Below, in pieces: positions 23,301 to 34,628 of a stretch of DNA of 64,000 nucleotides (position 1 is its first letter; each line of letters begins with the position of its first letter). The position numbers and the translations under genes are program-made. The notes under the pieces were generated by a model. That model saw only the letters and a program-made list of their open reading frames with translations, was not told the origin of the DNA and did not search any database. The DNA comes from Telopea speciosissima (taxonomy: Eukaryota > Streptophyta > Magnoliopsida > Proteales > Proteaceae): the NCBI RefSeq assembly GCF_018873765.1, contig NC_057919.1, positions 66,830,984-66,894,983 on the forward strand, in the 5' to 3' direction.

Positions 23301-25589
23301 TGCTCAATATCCTTTGCTTTTTTGTGACTGCAACTGCTGCAACTGATCACTACTGAAGTCTGGAAGCTGTTTTCCAAGTTCTTGGCTGTTGCTGCTGCTG
23401 CTCCCTGCGAATCAACTTGATTGCTGCAACTTCTGGGTTCAATATCTTCACATCTACTGGTCAGAATAAGCCAAGATTTGGAGGATTTTCTCACTGGCCC
23501 TGGACCTCTACTCGATCCTAATTCCAGTCCATTCTGCTGGCTGGTTTGGCCTGTAGGCCTTAACCTTCTATTTTGGGTGCAACTTCTATATCTCTCAAAC
23601 CTCTCCATCAGAATTGATTGAAACTTTCAGCAGTGCTTCCCCTCTATCAAACACCACTCGACCTGAGTTTGGTCCCTTTTCAGTGGCTGGTTTGGTTTTT
23701 ATCCACTGATTTCTACTTTCTAATTTTGTGGCCTGTTGATAACTTGTGATCTGATCATCCTATTCTGTCCCAGTTTAGAAGGTTTGCTGAATACCCTAGG
23801 ACCTGCACTCGACCTTGCTATCAGCCCTATTGAGTGGCTGGATTTTGGATTACAACCTAGGCCTTATATCTGAGTTTTGGCCCTTGCTTAAATCCTGCTG
23901 TTTGGTTATTTTAGTTGACTGCTGTGAATTATTGTGGGTTTATTTGGGACTAAATTAACCTGATTTAGTCTTTACATTAGAGAGAGTCCTTTGAGGTGGT
24001 ATGGTCATGTCCAACGGAGGTCTAGGGATGCCCCAGTAAGGAGGAGTGATATGGTCCTGATTGAAGGAGCTAAAAGAGCTAGGGGCAGGCCTAAAATGAC
24101 CATAGGAGAAACTGTGAGGAAGGACGTGCATAGCCTAGATCTTTTACTAAGTATAACCTCAGATAGAGCCTATTGGAGGGCAAGGACCCACGTAGTAAAC
24201 CCCGTTTAGCTGAGATTCTCCCGACTTGCTAGGCTGTGCCTCTTTCCTCTTACTTTCTTCCTCCATCTTTAATTTTTCTTTTTATTTTCCACCTTTCATT
24301 TGTCTTTTTCCATTTTTCATTGCACATCTCATCTCTCATCCCTCTTTTCCCCATCTTTCATTTGGCCTCTGTTTTCCCTACTTTGTTTTATTTGGATCCA
24401 TGTAGCCGACCCCATTAAGTTGGGATAAGGGTGAGTTTGTTGTTGTTGTTTTGAGAACTAATGAACATAAAAGACCCCTATCACCCCCTCCTTTTTCTTT
24501 TTCTTTTTTCATTAAAGCCTGAAGAAAATATGATCAGTCCTGAAATTATGTTTTGAGTTAATATTTCTAGAAGCCAGAATATTAATACAAGCAGGAGGAT
24601 TGGAGTCCACTCTCCTTAGTATACTGCTGCTTCTTCATGGCCAATGGATGTCCAGTAATGGTAAAGTAACTTACTGATATAACAAGTACTTTTGGACATC
24701 CTTGAAACTAAACATATCATTTCTGGGATCCATGGAGTACAATGTCATATTCTTCTGTCCATGTTGACAGACAGAACTCATCTGTTATGCAGTCAAAACA
24801 TTAATAAAAATTGGACATGCAGTGCTGTACCCAGAGAAGCTCCTCCTGGGGCTGTGCACCAACTGCGGCCCATAAAATGACATTTAGGATCCATGCACAG
24901 GCTGGACTGCTTCATCATGCCCTTTGATAGACTTCATCTAGTAGAAATACAATTCCCATGCGGAAAGCCTTATTGATGTGGTGCATCACGTACCAACATT
25001 CAATTAGGTCCATATTCTCTTTATATTGCTTATTGTGAGTCATTCCATTCATGCACAGGCAGTTGATATAGAACCTTCTGAGCAAGATTCAGCATTTATG
25101 TGTTATGCCATGGCAAGGGTTAAACTCTTAGATTTGTACGAGTAGTAGCACTTCTGAGTTTGTTAACCCAAGCCTATTCGGAGTCATGAATTGATCAAGT
25201 TGTGCTTTATTTCCATATTCATATTCGACTTCCCCGCAAGCTGAATTCTGAGAATGATTTTTTTTTTTTTTTTCCCGTAGCAATTTGTTGTTATCAAGAT
25301 CTAAAATTTCCTGTACTGAAAATTATGTGATTTGAAAAATAATCTGTTGAACTTCTAGAAACTCAGTTGGAGGTGCTTATATTTGTTTCTATCCTCTTTT
25401 CATATTGGTATCAAATTCATATAGATATCTAATATAGGCATACAAGTCATAAATCTAATCTCGGTTGTGCTGTGCTCATATTGTAATCCTGTTGATGCAT
25501 ATATGCAGGCAACTGCTAGAGGAGAGGAAGGAATGACACTATTTTTTGTTTGCTGCAACCCTAATTGTGGCCATCGTTGGAGAGATTGA
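20306..25589 (+). CDS. NRPB9: DNA-directed RNA polymerase II subunit RPB9, copy A (4 exons)
   Basis: Exons 20306-20334, 20540-20615, 21095-21253 and 25509-25589, all with GT-AG introns, give 114 residues, the usual plant RPB9 length. RPB9 sits on the lobe/jaw of Pol II and affects start-site choice, elongation and fidelity, and it works with TFIIS-stimulated cleavage (family knowledge). The N-terminal zinc ribbon uses C7, C10, C29 and C32 (FCREC ... ACRNC), and the C-terminal TFIIS-like ribbon uses C76, C79, C103 and C108 (CTQC ... [10 protein letters not shown]). DPTLPRTK (65-72) is the conserved linker. Exon 1 ends in a split Cys10 codon (TG|C). Intron 3 is about 4.26 kb and filled with LTR and LINE insertions. 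A 1.8 kb Mutator-like element lies 131 bp past the stop. This copy is closer to the canonical sequence than copy B. Confidence 0.96.
21445..22375 (-). mobile_element. LTR-like insertion in RPB9-A intron 3 (reverse orientation)
   Basis: After 'gacctagtatt' copies A and B of RPB9 stop aligning. The A-specific block reads, on the minus strand, from TGATGTAGATTC (22375) through ggctgagagagcc-like text. That text resembles the forward LTR at 22567-23979 and the reverse LTR at 35371-36552. The left border is approximate and no TSD was found. Confidence 0.45.
22567..23979 (+). mobile_element. Solo LTR inside the LINE, 5-bp TSD
   Basis: Ends TAATGTAGATG and TTTACATTA (TAATG/CATTA inverted) with TSD gagag (22562-22566 and 23980-23984). 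Removing it rejoins the LINE reading frame. It holds no coding domain. It is itself interrupted near its left end by a 141 bp hAT MITE. Confidence 0.75.
22577..22717. mobile_element. hAT MITE (CATAGTTGTCA ends), 8-bp TSD
   Basis: Left end catagttgtcacggcgtcta and right end taggcgacgccttgacaactatg are inverted repeats. TSD is atgtagat / atgttgat with one mismatch (22569-22576, 22718-22725). The interior consists of ggcg/cgcc words. Confidence 0.85.
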
Positions 25590-25720
25590 TTAACATGTGG
25601 ATGACATTGACCGAGGTTCTTAAAGTGGGTGGACGTGTAAAGTTTTAATTTGATAATGCATTTGTCTATTGTCAGTACAACGAAGTGTATGCTGTATTTC
25701 GATGGTCATAATTTTTTTTT

Positions 25721-27509
25721 GGGAAAATATCACGTAACTCCCCTGAGGTATGACTTATGTACACTTTCATACGTGAGGTTTGAAAAATTCCATGTACCTC
25801 CCTTGCTTTCCAAACTAAGTAACAAAAACACCCACTCCGTTAATTATAGACGTTAAACGTTAGACTTTTGATTTAAATGGCCAAATTGCCCTTGGATTTG
25901 AAAAAATATAAAATTCAACCATCTTCCCCAAAATAGATCAAAATGCCCTCATCTTCGCTAATTTCCCCAAAACCTGAAAACCTAAACCCATTTTAGGATT
26001 TTAAAATGAAGGCAAAACCAGAGGGCCGGAGGTTTGGATGTTACTGGCGAAGGATTACCGTGCCTTGGCGACTGTGATGCCGGCATCAGATGCTCCCCTG
26101 CAGATTCCAAAATTGGTTGGCTTCAACCAATTTCTGCAAAATCTTCACTCCAACATGGCCAGAAAGGTGGCCAGAAAGGAGAGTGCGCCAAAGAGATTTT
26201 CAATTCTCAAGCTTTTGTTTTACAGATCAATGGTCCCACCTTGACGTTCATTTAAATCCACTCTCTCTTCCTTGTTCTCTTTGTTGCCCTGCTTTTTTTT
26301 TCCCCCTCCTTCCTCCACTTCTACTCACTGAACTTTAAACAAGGAAAATTGGGTCTTTTTTAAACAAAGCAGAGAAAGCATTATTTAAAAAAGCAGAGAC
26401 TCATGCACATGGCCACCCTCCGGTCTGCGCAGCCCTCTTCCCTATTCTCTTCGAAGACGCCAGCCATCAGATGAGATGCTTTTGAAGTCTCAGATCTATT
26501 GCCAACGAAAGTGAGAGGAACCGGAATGGGTTTAGGGTTTCAAAATTGCAGGTGGAAACCTGTAAATTGCAGTTAAACGTAGCAGCCAAATGCTCCACAA
26601 CTTCCGGTGAACGACCTCTAATGTCCAACGATTAAAATTCTGGCCTGTGATGCCGGTATAACTGATCGGCTACTGTGAATCAGGGAAAAAAACCTTTTAG
26701 GGTTTTCAAAAAACAGAACTAGCTGCCTCTTGCTGATTCTTCTTCTTCTAACTGATAACAGCCCTTACCAAATTAAGTTAACGAGACTCCAGAATGCCGA
26801 GAAGGGAGTGAAGAGGGTGGGAAGTGAGAAATTCTCTAAAACAAAAAGTACTTTGGTGGAGATCCAGCGGGAAAAAGGAAAAAATTGTGTACTTGTATCG
26901 CTTTTTTCTTCTTAATCCTATATTTAAACATCTTTATTTACGCTCTCACTCCATTAATCATTCCTTCTTATTAAATTGCTTCTTCCTATTCACATTTCTG
27001 AAAATTGAAACTCAAAGAGACTCCATTGTATATTTGTATTTGTCGAAGGAGAAAGCAATAGGAAGATTCGCTCACTGAATAACCGCTTTATTCTTCTCTG
27101 CAACATCTCTTCGGTATTTTGATTCAGTTTTTGGGGGTGGGGTTGGGTTGTAGGAAGGATACAGGTCGCTGGAACATGGTTATCACTCATCGGGGATCTA
27201 AAAGTCACCCGTGAGCTAATTTGGCCGTGGCTGGAGCCGATAAGCAACGATCAAAGGGGATTTTCCCCTATTTTCCTTTCTGGTTCCTTATTTCATGTTT
27301 AGGATTGAAGGGTTTCAAACCCTAATTTGGGGAAGAAGATGATGGCAATTTGGCCATTTAAATCAAAATTCTAATGTTTAACGTCTACAATTAACGGAGT
27401 GGGTGTTTTTGTTAGTTTGGAAAGCAAGGGAGGTACATGGAATTTCTCAAACCTCGTGGGTGAAAGTGTACATAAGTCATACCTCAGGGGAGATACGTGA
27501 TATTTTCCC
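25721..27509. mobile_element. Mutator-like element with ~170-bp TIRs, 3' of RPB9-A
   Basis: TIRs at 25721-25890 and 27344-27509 begin gggaaaatatcacg and end cgtgatattttccc, with matching ggaggtacatggaatttc-type inner sequence. The flanks ttttttttt / ttttgtttt fit a 9-bp duplication, and RPB9-B has the uninterrupted sequence (near 37440). The 1.4 kb interior has overlapping short open frames (26034-26338) and long poly-pyrimidine stretches, but no transposase I recognise. It could be a Pack-MULE with captured host sequence. Confidence 0.85.
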
Positions 27510-29001
27510 TTTTGTTTTTTTGATAGATGATGGTCGTAATATTTGGTTACAAATTTCAAGAGAAACCATCAATATCAGCCTTAAAGTAGTCAAAGCCTCT
27601 AAACATTAAAATGACTGTTATGAGGCTACTTCTACACATGTAGGAAGAATCGTTGTTGTCTACAGTAGGAACCAGTGTGGTTCCCTAGTGCCTCTCACAA
27701 GAGGGGGTGGGACCCACCTGGGGCACCTGACCTAACACTTTGCCCAAGTGGGGTCCACCCTCCTCTTGTGAGAGGCACCTGGGAACCGCACCGGCCAGGG
27801 AACCGCATACGATAAAAATTCATGGAGTGTGTGTGTTATGTAGGCAGCATTCCTTTAAAGCGACTGTTCTAAGGTTACCTCTACACATGTAGAAGAGAGT
27901 GTGTCATGTAGCATACGTGTGTGTGTGCGTGTGGGCATGGGCATGGGCATGGGCGTGTGTGTGTGTGTGTGTGTGTGAGCTGTTGGTCCTCCTCTCGCCC
28001 TCTCTCTCTCTCGCTTTTCAGTTGGTGAAATTTCTCTTTTTCCACCAGTTATGAGTTGTCAAACATGTTATTTCTCTTATGAGTGAGCATTTTCTGTGGG
28101 GGACCGCATGGGCCGCACGTGTGGAAACCAATGAAAACGCACACTCTGGCATCTGGGGTGAGATTTCTGTCTTTTATGGTGGCGGGGAGATTATTTTGCA
28201 AATTTTGCCCCCCATTGTGTCTGGGCATGGCCATGTTATTTCTCGTAGAAGTGTGTTCTTTAATAGTAGAAATTTGCAAAAAATCCCCTTAATAAGGAAA
28301 CATGAAATTATTGCCAAACGCAGCCTAAGTTTCCTAGAACTATTCCTGAATTGGAAACCTGATCGAAATTCCAATTATGAATCGTAAACCCAAATTCCAA
28401 AAAAATAATTGTCTTAGAAATGAGTCAAATGTGTTTTCCCATGCGCGAATGACACTTATTAGGAGAAGTAGAAGTGTGTCAAACGATAAAAAGTGAATGG
28501 CCGTAGAGTTGGTACTTGGATCGGCTGATTTCAATACATGTCCGATACTATATCAGGGGTATCGTCGATATCAGGAAGGGCTGATTTCAATACATGCCCG
28601 ATACTGTATCAGGGTATTGTCAATACCAGAAAGGCTCAATTTGGTTGCAAGGGGAATTAAAGGGCAGTTATGGAAAATTTTTCAAACCTAAAAAAGAAAC
28701 TTTTATAATTATTACCCCATGTGGTTGTATAAATTACTTCAATTTCTTACCATATATAGTAAATATACATTTTACATGTAATATTTATTTTATATTTTAA
28801 ATCAAAGGGGATTAGATGCAAAGTAAAGTGAAATTTAATAACCAAATATGGAATGATTTAGAGTTATTGATATTGTCACATGGTGTCATATGGGATAATG
28901 ATTATAAAAATTCTTTTTTTAAGTATGAAAATTTCTCTTCCCTTCCCTTTAATTCCCCTTGCAACCAAACGAAGCTTAGTATTGGGTAAGAGTGTCTCAT
29001 C
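27510..29001. other. Region between the RPB9 copies: simple repeats and hairpin
   Basis: Contains the hairpin element at 27647-27821, a (GT)n/(GCATGG)n microsatellite at about 27918-27977 and a two-copy repeat of period 56 (28523-28634). Its units start ggctgatttcaatacatg. The direct repeat 'ctacacatgtag' flanks the hairpin (27632 and 27881 areas). No gene. Confidence 0.5.
27647..27821. mobile_element. Hairpin MITE (TSD not clear)
   Basis: Arms ggttccctagtgcctctcac and gtgagaggcacctgggaacc pair almost fully, and gggtgggacccacctgg faces the gtggggtccaccc side. The ends gaatcgttgttgtc and gataaaaattc resemble the family ends. No matching flanks found. Confidence 0.7.
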
Positions 29002-30187
29002 TAGGGATGTAAACGGATCGGATTCTGCTCGGATAGTGCTATATCCGCATCCACATCCGATTAGCTTTTTGATGGATTTGGATAATGTTAAACGGATACG
29101 GATTGGATATTTTATCCGTTTACATATACATATAGTTTTTCGGATAGCTATAGCCTAGCAGTATCTGCATCCGTTTAGCTTTTGGACGGATTTGGATGGT
29201 GCTAAACAAATATAGACACAGATACGGAAATGGATTTGTTGGGTAATTGTATTACAATTCCTTACAAATAATTGAAACAACACGAATTGCAATACAATAG
29301 ATTAAGCAGTAGAAACTAGGCTTGACCTTTGGCTGAAATGAGAAGACCAAAGCTTGAATTTGATGTAGAACCACACCCGCAACAACTTGAACAAGCTTGA
29401 GGTTGAGTCACACTTGTGGTGCTGCCTTTAAGGTAATTGATGCCTCCTACTGCCAAGGAGTGTTTTGCACCACTACCCCAAGATAAAACAACCTCCAACT
29501 AGAAGATGAAGCAGTCCTTCTAGTCCCTTGAAGGAGCCAAGAGCTTCAACACAACAACCCTCTAACACACTTAGAAGAAAAGAGAGAGAGAGAGAGGATA
29601 ATACTCCTAGTGATTGCTAAGTATGGGCATGAACATGTATCCAAAGATGTCTCTTACAAAGCAATTGGTTGGGTTTATATAGGCCCAAGACCAATCCTTG
29701 CATTCCCTTAGAATTCTCAAGAATAACCATCCACTTATGACCAAATTGAAGAATAAGATTTATGGGCATGAATATGGACATGAATTGGAGGTTAATTCCA
29801 AATTCATGGTCATTCCCCACTAAGGGTCATGAATGACCTTAAAATTCATTCATTATCCACTAAGACCATAAATGCCTTAAAACCCCAAAAATGGTCATTC
29901 TCCACTAAGGACCATAAAGGCCTTAATACCCATAAAGGGAGAGACATCACCTATGGCCATGAATTGAGAAATCAATCTCATTCAATATCCTTGACCCACC
30001 TTCCCACTCATGATAGTGACCATGAATAGACTTTAGGGTACCCATAGAATGTTACAACCTTTGGAATTACTTCTTTGATCACATGGGTCCCACACCATAA
30101 CAAAGCAATCAAAAAATTTTGAAACTTAAAATAAAATAAAATATATTTTAAATCTAACAGGATTTCGGCTATTCATTTATATCCCTA
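29002..30187. mobile_element. hAT MITE (TAGGGATGTAAA ends) interrupted by a solo LTR
   Basis: Ends tagggatgtaaacggatcgg and ttcatttatatcccta; near-perfect 8-bp TSD gtctcatc / ctctcatc (28994-29001, 30188-30195). The interior matches the copy at 9937-10200. An insertion of about 0.92 kb splits it at 29237. Confidence 0.75.
29237..30159. mobile_element. Solo LTR-like element nested in the MITE, 5-bp TSD
   Basis: Begins tgttgggtaattg and ends aaatctaaca, flanked by perfect ggatt (29232-29236, 30160-30164). The inside has repeated 'ggtcattccccactaaggg'/'ccactaaggaccata' motifs at 29810-29940 and a (GA)n run near 29582. No protein domain. Confidence 0.75.
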
Positions 30188-30266
30188 CTCTCATCTGACC
30201 TGATATGATCGATCCGTATCGGTGGCATCAGTCACTCGATCCAACCCATTTGGTAATAGTAAAATG

Positions 30267-31103
30267 TAGAGATGTCAAACTTTGCCCGAACCGGCAAAGC
30301 CGACCAAAAAATCCGATCCAAATCGAATCGATATTATCTGATTGGTTTTTGGTTGGGGTATGACGGGACTGTCTGAAAACCAGATCGCATCGAACTAACT
30401 GTTATCCACACCGAAAATTGAATCGAATGAAACCAACAAAAAATTATTGAGTGTGAGGTTCTTAATAGGTGAATTGATCATGCATTGATTTCAATATTAT
30501 TAATGAGAAGATTTCAAGTTATAAGGGGAATTGTTATAAATCAAGTATAAGGTTATGAACCAAAAAATTATTTGTAACAATGCTTCCATTGATGTTATAA
30601 AAAAATTAGTTGGATAGTTAAATGAATGATTTGATAATAAGGTTCATTTTGTGATTTCAATATTAGTTATTTTATTTATCAAAAAAAAAAAATAGTTATT
30701 TTTTCATTGGTTAGTTATCCATTAATTTCAATAATAGTTATCTTTCTCATACAATACAATGATAAACAATGATTTCACTATAAATTCTATGTATCTATTG
30801 ATTTTAATATTAATTATCTTTCCCTTGCAAATATATCTCTCTGTGTTCTGATGAACACATCAAATCAACTTTTAAATTGTCGTTTATTTTTTTTGATTTG
30901 GAGAAGATGATTTAAAGAGTTTTTATTGAATCTTTCCTTGGGAGCTATGAATGTAAGATTTCATTATAATTCAAGTTCGAAAACAAAACCAAAAGCAAAG
31001 CTAACCGAAAACTGAAGTTCCTAACGGTTTGGTTTTATGTTTTGGTCTCTTATTCCTAAATGAAACTGATTCATGAGCCAGAACCGATCGTTTGACACCC
31101 CTA
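30267..31103. mobile_element. Non-autonomous hAT-like element (TAGGGGTGTCAAA ends)
   Basis: Left tagagatgtcaaac and right gtttgacacccta-type (gatcgtttgacacccctaat) are inverted. The flanks gtaaaatg / ataatatg are a partial 8-bp match. The interior is AT-rich with no transposase. Confidence 0.5.
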
Positions 31104-31489
31104 ATAATATGGTATGTGAGTGGGTTTGATCTAGGTTTGAAAGCCGGAGTTGGCTTCGAATCGGGTCCAGTCGTCTCTAATCCTATTCGGATCGAAATCA
31201 GTCCAGAATCCAGATCGACCAGAATTGGATGAAACCGTCAAAAAATCTGTACGGAGAGGCCATTTGATTATTTGAAGCGACTTGAATCAGAATCGGGGAT
31301 CGAATCGGCTAATTCACCCAATCCGATTCCCTTTTTTTTAAACCCTGCTAAAACCCGAAACGTACACACACTGCAGCGCTTGCTGGGAACTTGAAAAACT
31401 GTACAGAGGGAGAGAGGGAGAGAGACAGAGAGAGAGAGAGAGATTCAAGTAAAATTTCAAGCTCAAACTCACACAACAAATCGATCAAA

Positions 31490-34400
31490 ATGAGTACTAT
31501 GAAATTTTGCAGCGAATGGTAAGCCACATTCATCCATAAATTTTCATGTTTGGTTTGGGGAATTACAGTTAATCTTTTTCTTTCTGTCTTCTTCTTCTTT
31601 AACGTTATTCTTGTGATTGTTTTGTTTTCTGTAATCAGCAACAACGTTTTGTACCCAAAGGAAGACAAGGATCAGAAGATCCTCCTTTACGAATGTCGAA
31701 ACTGCGAGCACGAGGTTCCAATCTTTCTCTTTTCCATGTTTTGTCTTTTCTTTTCTTAACCTCCCCTGTTGAAAACATCAAAAATCGGAAGAAAATTAGG
31801 GTTTTCTTCTGTAATCTCTTCTCTACTTCATACTTTGTTTGTCTCCTGCTACCGGAGTTTGTAGAGAACCTTAATTACTGTGGTTTCTTTGCCAGAGGCG
31901 TGCCTCCCACAAAACGTGTTACTTTACTTCATATTTGATAGTGAGTCTGCCTCTCTGTGCTAGTAAAACAAAGAGGCATGCAAAGAGAATAGTTTTTTTG
32001 CATGCTTGTATGGTTGTACCTTCCTCATGAAAGAGCCTCCAAGGAAGGCGACTCTCCCCAAGTTTACTAGGAAGCACGTTTTGCAACAATTTTCAGTATC
32101 TTTTTTTTCTCACTTATGGGACAAAAATGAAGAGAATGAAGAGTCTGACAAAGGATCCCTCCCCCGCCCCTTATCTTCTTTGAATTGTGCAGGAGGTTGC
32201 TGATAACAATATTGTGTATAGAATGGAGATACATCACTCTGTTGGTGATGGCACTCAAGTCCCACAGGATGCAGTTGCTGATCCAACTCTACCTCGAACT
32301 AAATCTGTTCGATGTGCTCAGTGCAATCATGGAGAAGCTGTGTTCTTCCAGGTGATTTTGAACTTCCTGTATTCTACTGATCCTTGGTGGTTGCATAAAC
32401 AAGGAGCCCCGCTTATTTTTAATATTGTTTGCAAATAAAACAGGATATTCTGTGTTCTAATTATCAGTTGATGGATTGGATAACTCTCCTATAATTTGAT
32501 TTATTTTTCTACATGGACTGATATAGGCATTGAGGATGGTGAAACAAAGTAAATAAAATCTTAGTATAAGTTTGTTGATTAAATGGCTTGTGTGGAGTGT
32601 GATATTTCCATGAAGGAAGAGTGGGGTGGGGGGAACCAATGTGAGGTAAAATATCTTCCTTTAAAAACTTAAAAGACCTAGTATTCTGAATGAAAGGAAT
32701 TCAAATGTTGAAGCAAAGGAACTGAATTTAAGAGTGTTAGTTCGAGTATATTATAGAGCATGAATCTTTCAAGCATATCCTAATGACTTGGGTTTGTCCT
32801 TTTTCCACAACCCACATATTTCATTGCATTTTCTGTGAACCACGTGCCCAGAGCTAGGCAAGATTGGTCTAGGAACAGAAATTTCGAGGGCTTGAAATCA
32901 ATATATGTTTCTGGATGGCTTCTAGCTGTTGGGCTAGGTATTATCTTTGGTCCAACTACAATAAGTTCTAAGGTTATCTGCCTGATGCATCAGTATTGAA
33001 GACTCTTGTGTTTATGGTTTTTTTTTTTTTGGGGGGGGGGGGAATGGTTGGGAAATGGGATCACGCTGTCTCCTTTTCTCTTCCTTCTTTTCATAATAAT
33101 TTAAAGGGAAAATATCATCCCCCTCCCCTCTAAGTTTGCCTAATATCAATCCAGTACCCAAGTTTTTAAAAATATCTTCCCCCTCCCCTACTTTATAAAG
33201 TTACTGTCAACCAAACCCTAACCATTAAAATACACCATTAAGTGATGACGTGGCATGTATAAAATTTTTAAAACCCCAAAATACCCCTAATATAATTATA
33301 TTTTAATTTATTCCAATTTTGCCCTCCCCTTCTTCTTCTTCCTCCGCCAGCACCACCATCATCACCACTTCTTCTTCCCAGCACCACCATCATTGCCACC
33401 ACTCTTCCACCGCCAGCACCACCGCCACCACCGAAACCCCTTTGCGAAACCCCTCTTAGGGATCAGGTCTGCCCACCTCTTCTAAACTTTCCACCACTTC
33501 CCCGCTTATAAATCTACCCTCTCCCACCCTCTTTCATCCTCTCTCTCTCTCTCTCCCAAATCCACCCTGTCTCGTAGCCCTGCCCCACCACCTCTGTCCA
33601 TTATCCCCAACCCAACCCGTACCCCATTACCTCCGCTGCAACAGTACTCCCATTCCCTGCCACTCCTGCGAGGAACTGCGACCCACAATATACCCAAACC
33701 CTCCTTCGTAATAGGCCTCTATTGGAGTATTTGGCGCTGATGGCGGTTCCGGTGTCGTGGAGAGTCCACCCAACTTAGTCTCCTGGTTCTGAGTTCTTGA
33801 ACCGCCGAGTCTACGGTTTTGTTGTACCTTCACAGCAAAACCACTTGGGAATATCTTTCTACTCTGATCGTGAATGTTGTAACGAGCACTGATATATATT
33901 TTGAATCATAACGGGCATTTGCTACAAATCACAGGGGACTGTGTTGCGTAAGAGTCTCAAGCTTCCCTTGCCTCTTCCCCTGCCTGTGCTTCGCCATTGT
34001 AAACTCCAACCCGCCACGGAAGGAGGAGCACAAAGTTCGCCGCTGCGCAAAACCCTCTCAGAACTAAATTTTCTTCGCTCCAACGGGTCGGTTTTACCTC
34101 CACCATTGGAATCTCATTGGTGTTTTTTATTCTAAAAATTGATTTCTTAGAAAAAATATACTTGTTAGAAACCCTTTCCTTTCAGTAATTGCACTTAAAT
34201 GCTTTGAACCAGTTCTTCGAAATTTCGTATTGCTTTATTCTGAATCAGTTCCTGAAATGCTTATGTGATTTTTTGCCCTTCTATCTTGATTATGTTTCTG
34301 TTTCTTATTGTTCTTTGAAATTTCATTTTTTGTTTTGTTTTGAGTCTTTTGACTGTGCATCTTCTATGATGTTATGAGTCATTTTTTGTGATTCAACCGT

Positions 34401-34596
34401 TAATGCTTTTTGATTAGTTTTTTTTGAAACGACTAACCTGTGTTTATTCGAAGTTATTTGTCGATTAATGTTTAGGTGGCACTAGTATTGGCTTGAATGA
34501 TCGATCCTTCACTCTTCAGACCTTGCACGAGAAGGTAGGTAGGGGTTGCAGAATGATTGCTTGCTTCTCTGCTTCCATACAAAATTTATTTTCCTT

Positions 34597-34628
<32 letters not shown>

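Larger units (their letters stand above)
22376..24460 (+). pseudogene. LINE (non-LTR retrotransposon) 3' fragment, interrupted
   Basis: Fragments of the reverse-transcriptase C-terminal region, 'KSYV..EMRML' style before the break and [20 protein letters not shown] ... [15 protein letters not shown] after it (23985-24209), match the widespread plant LINE family. The 3' end tagccgaccccattaagttg followed by a (TTG)n tail (24436-24452) is the known end of such LINEs. The first part contains several stop codons. A solo LTR (22567-23979) splits it at KLRE|SPLRW, leaving a GAGAG duplication. Confidence 0.75.

Noticed and set aside
23063-23608. 181-residue minus-strand frame
   Set aside because: It falls inside the solo LTR (22567-23979), has no domain and lacks gene context.
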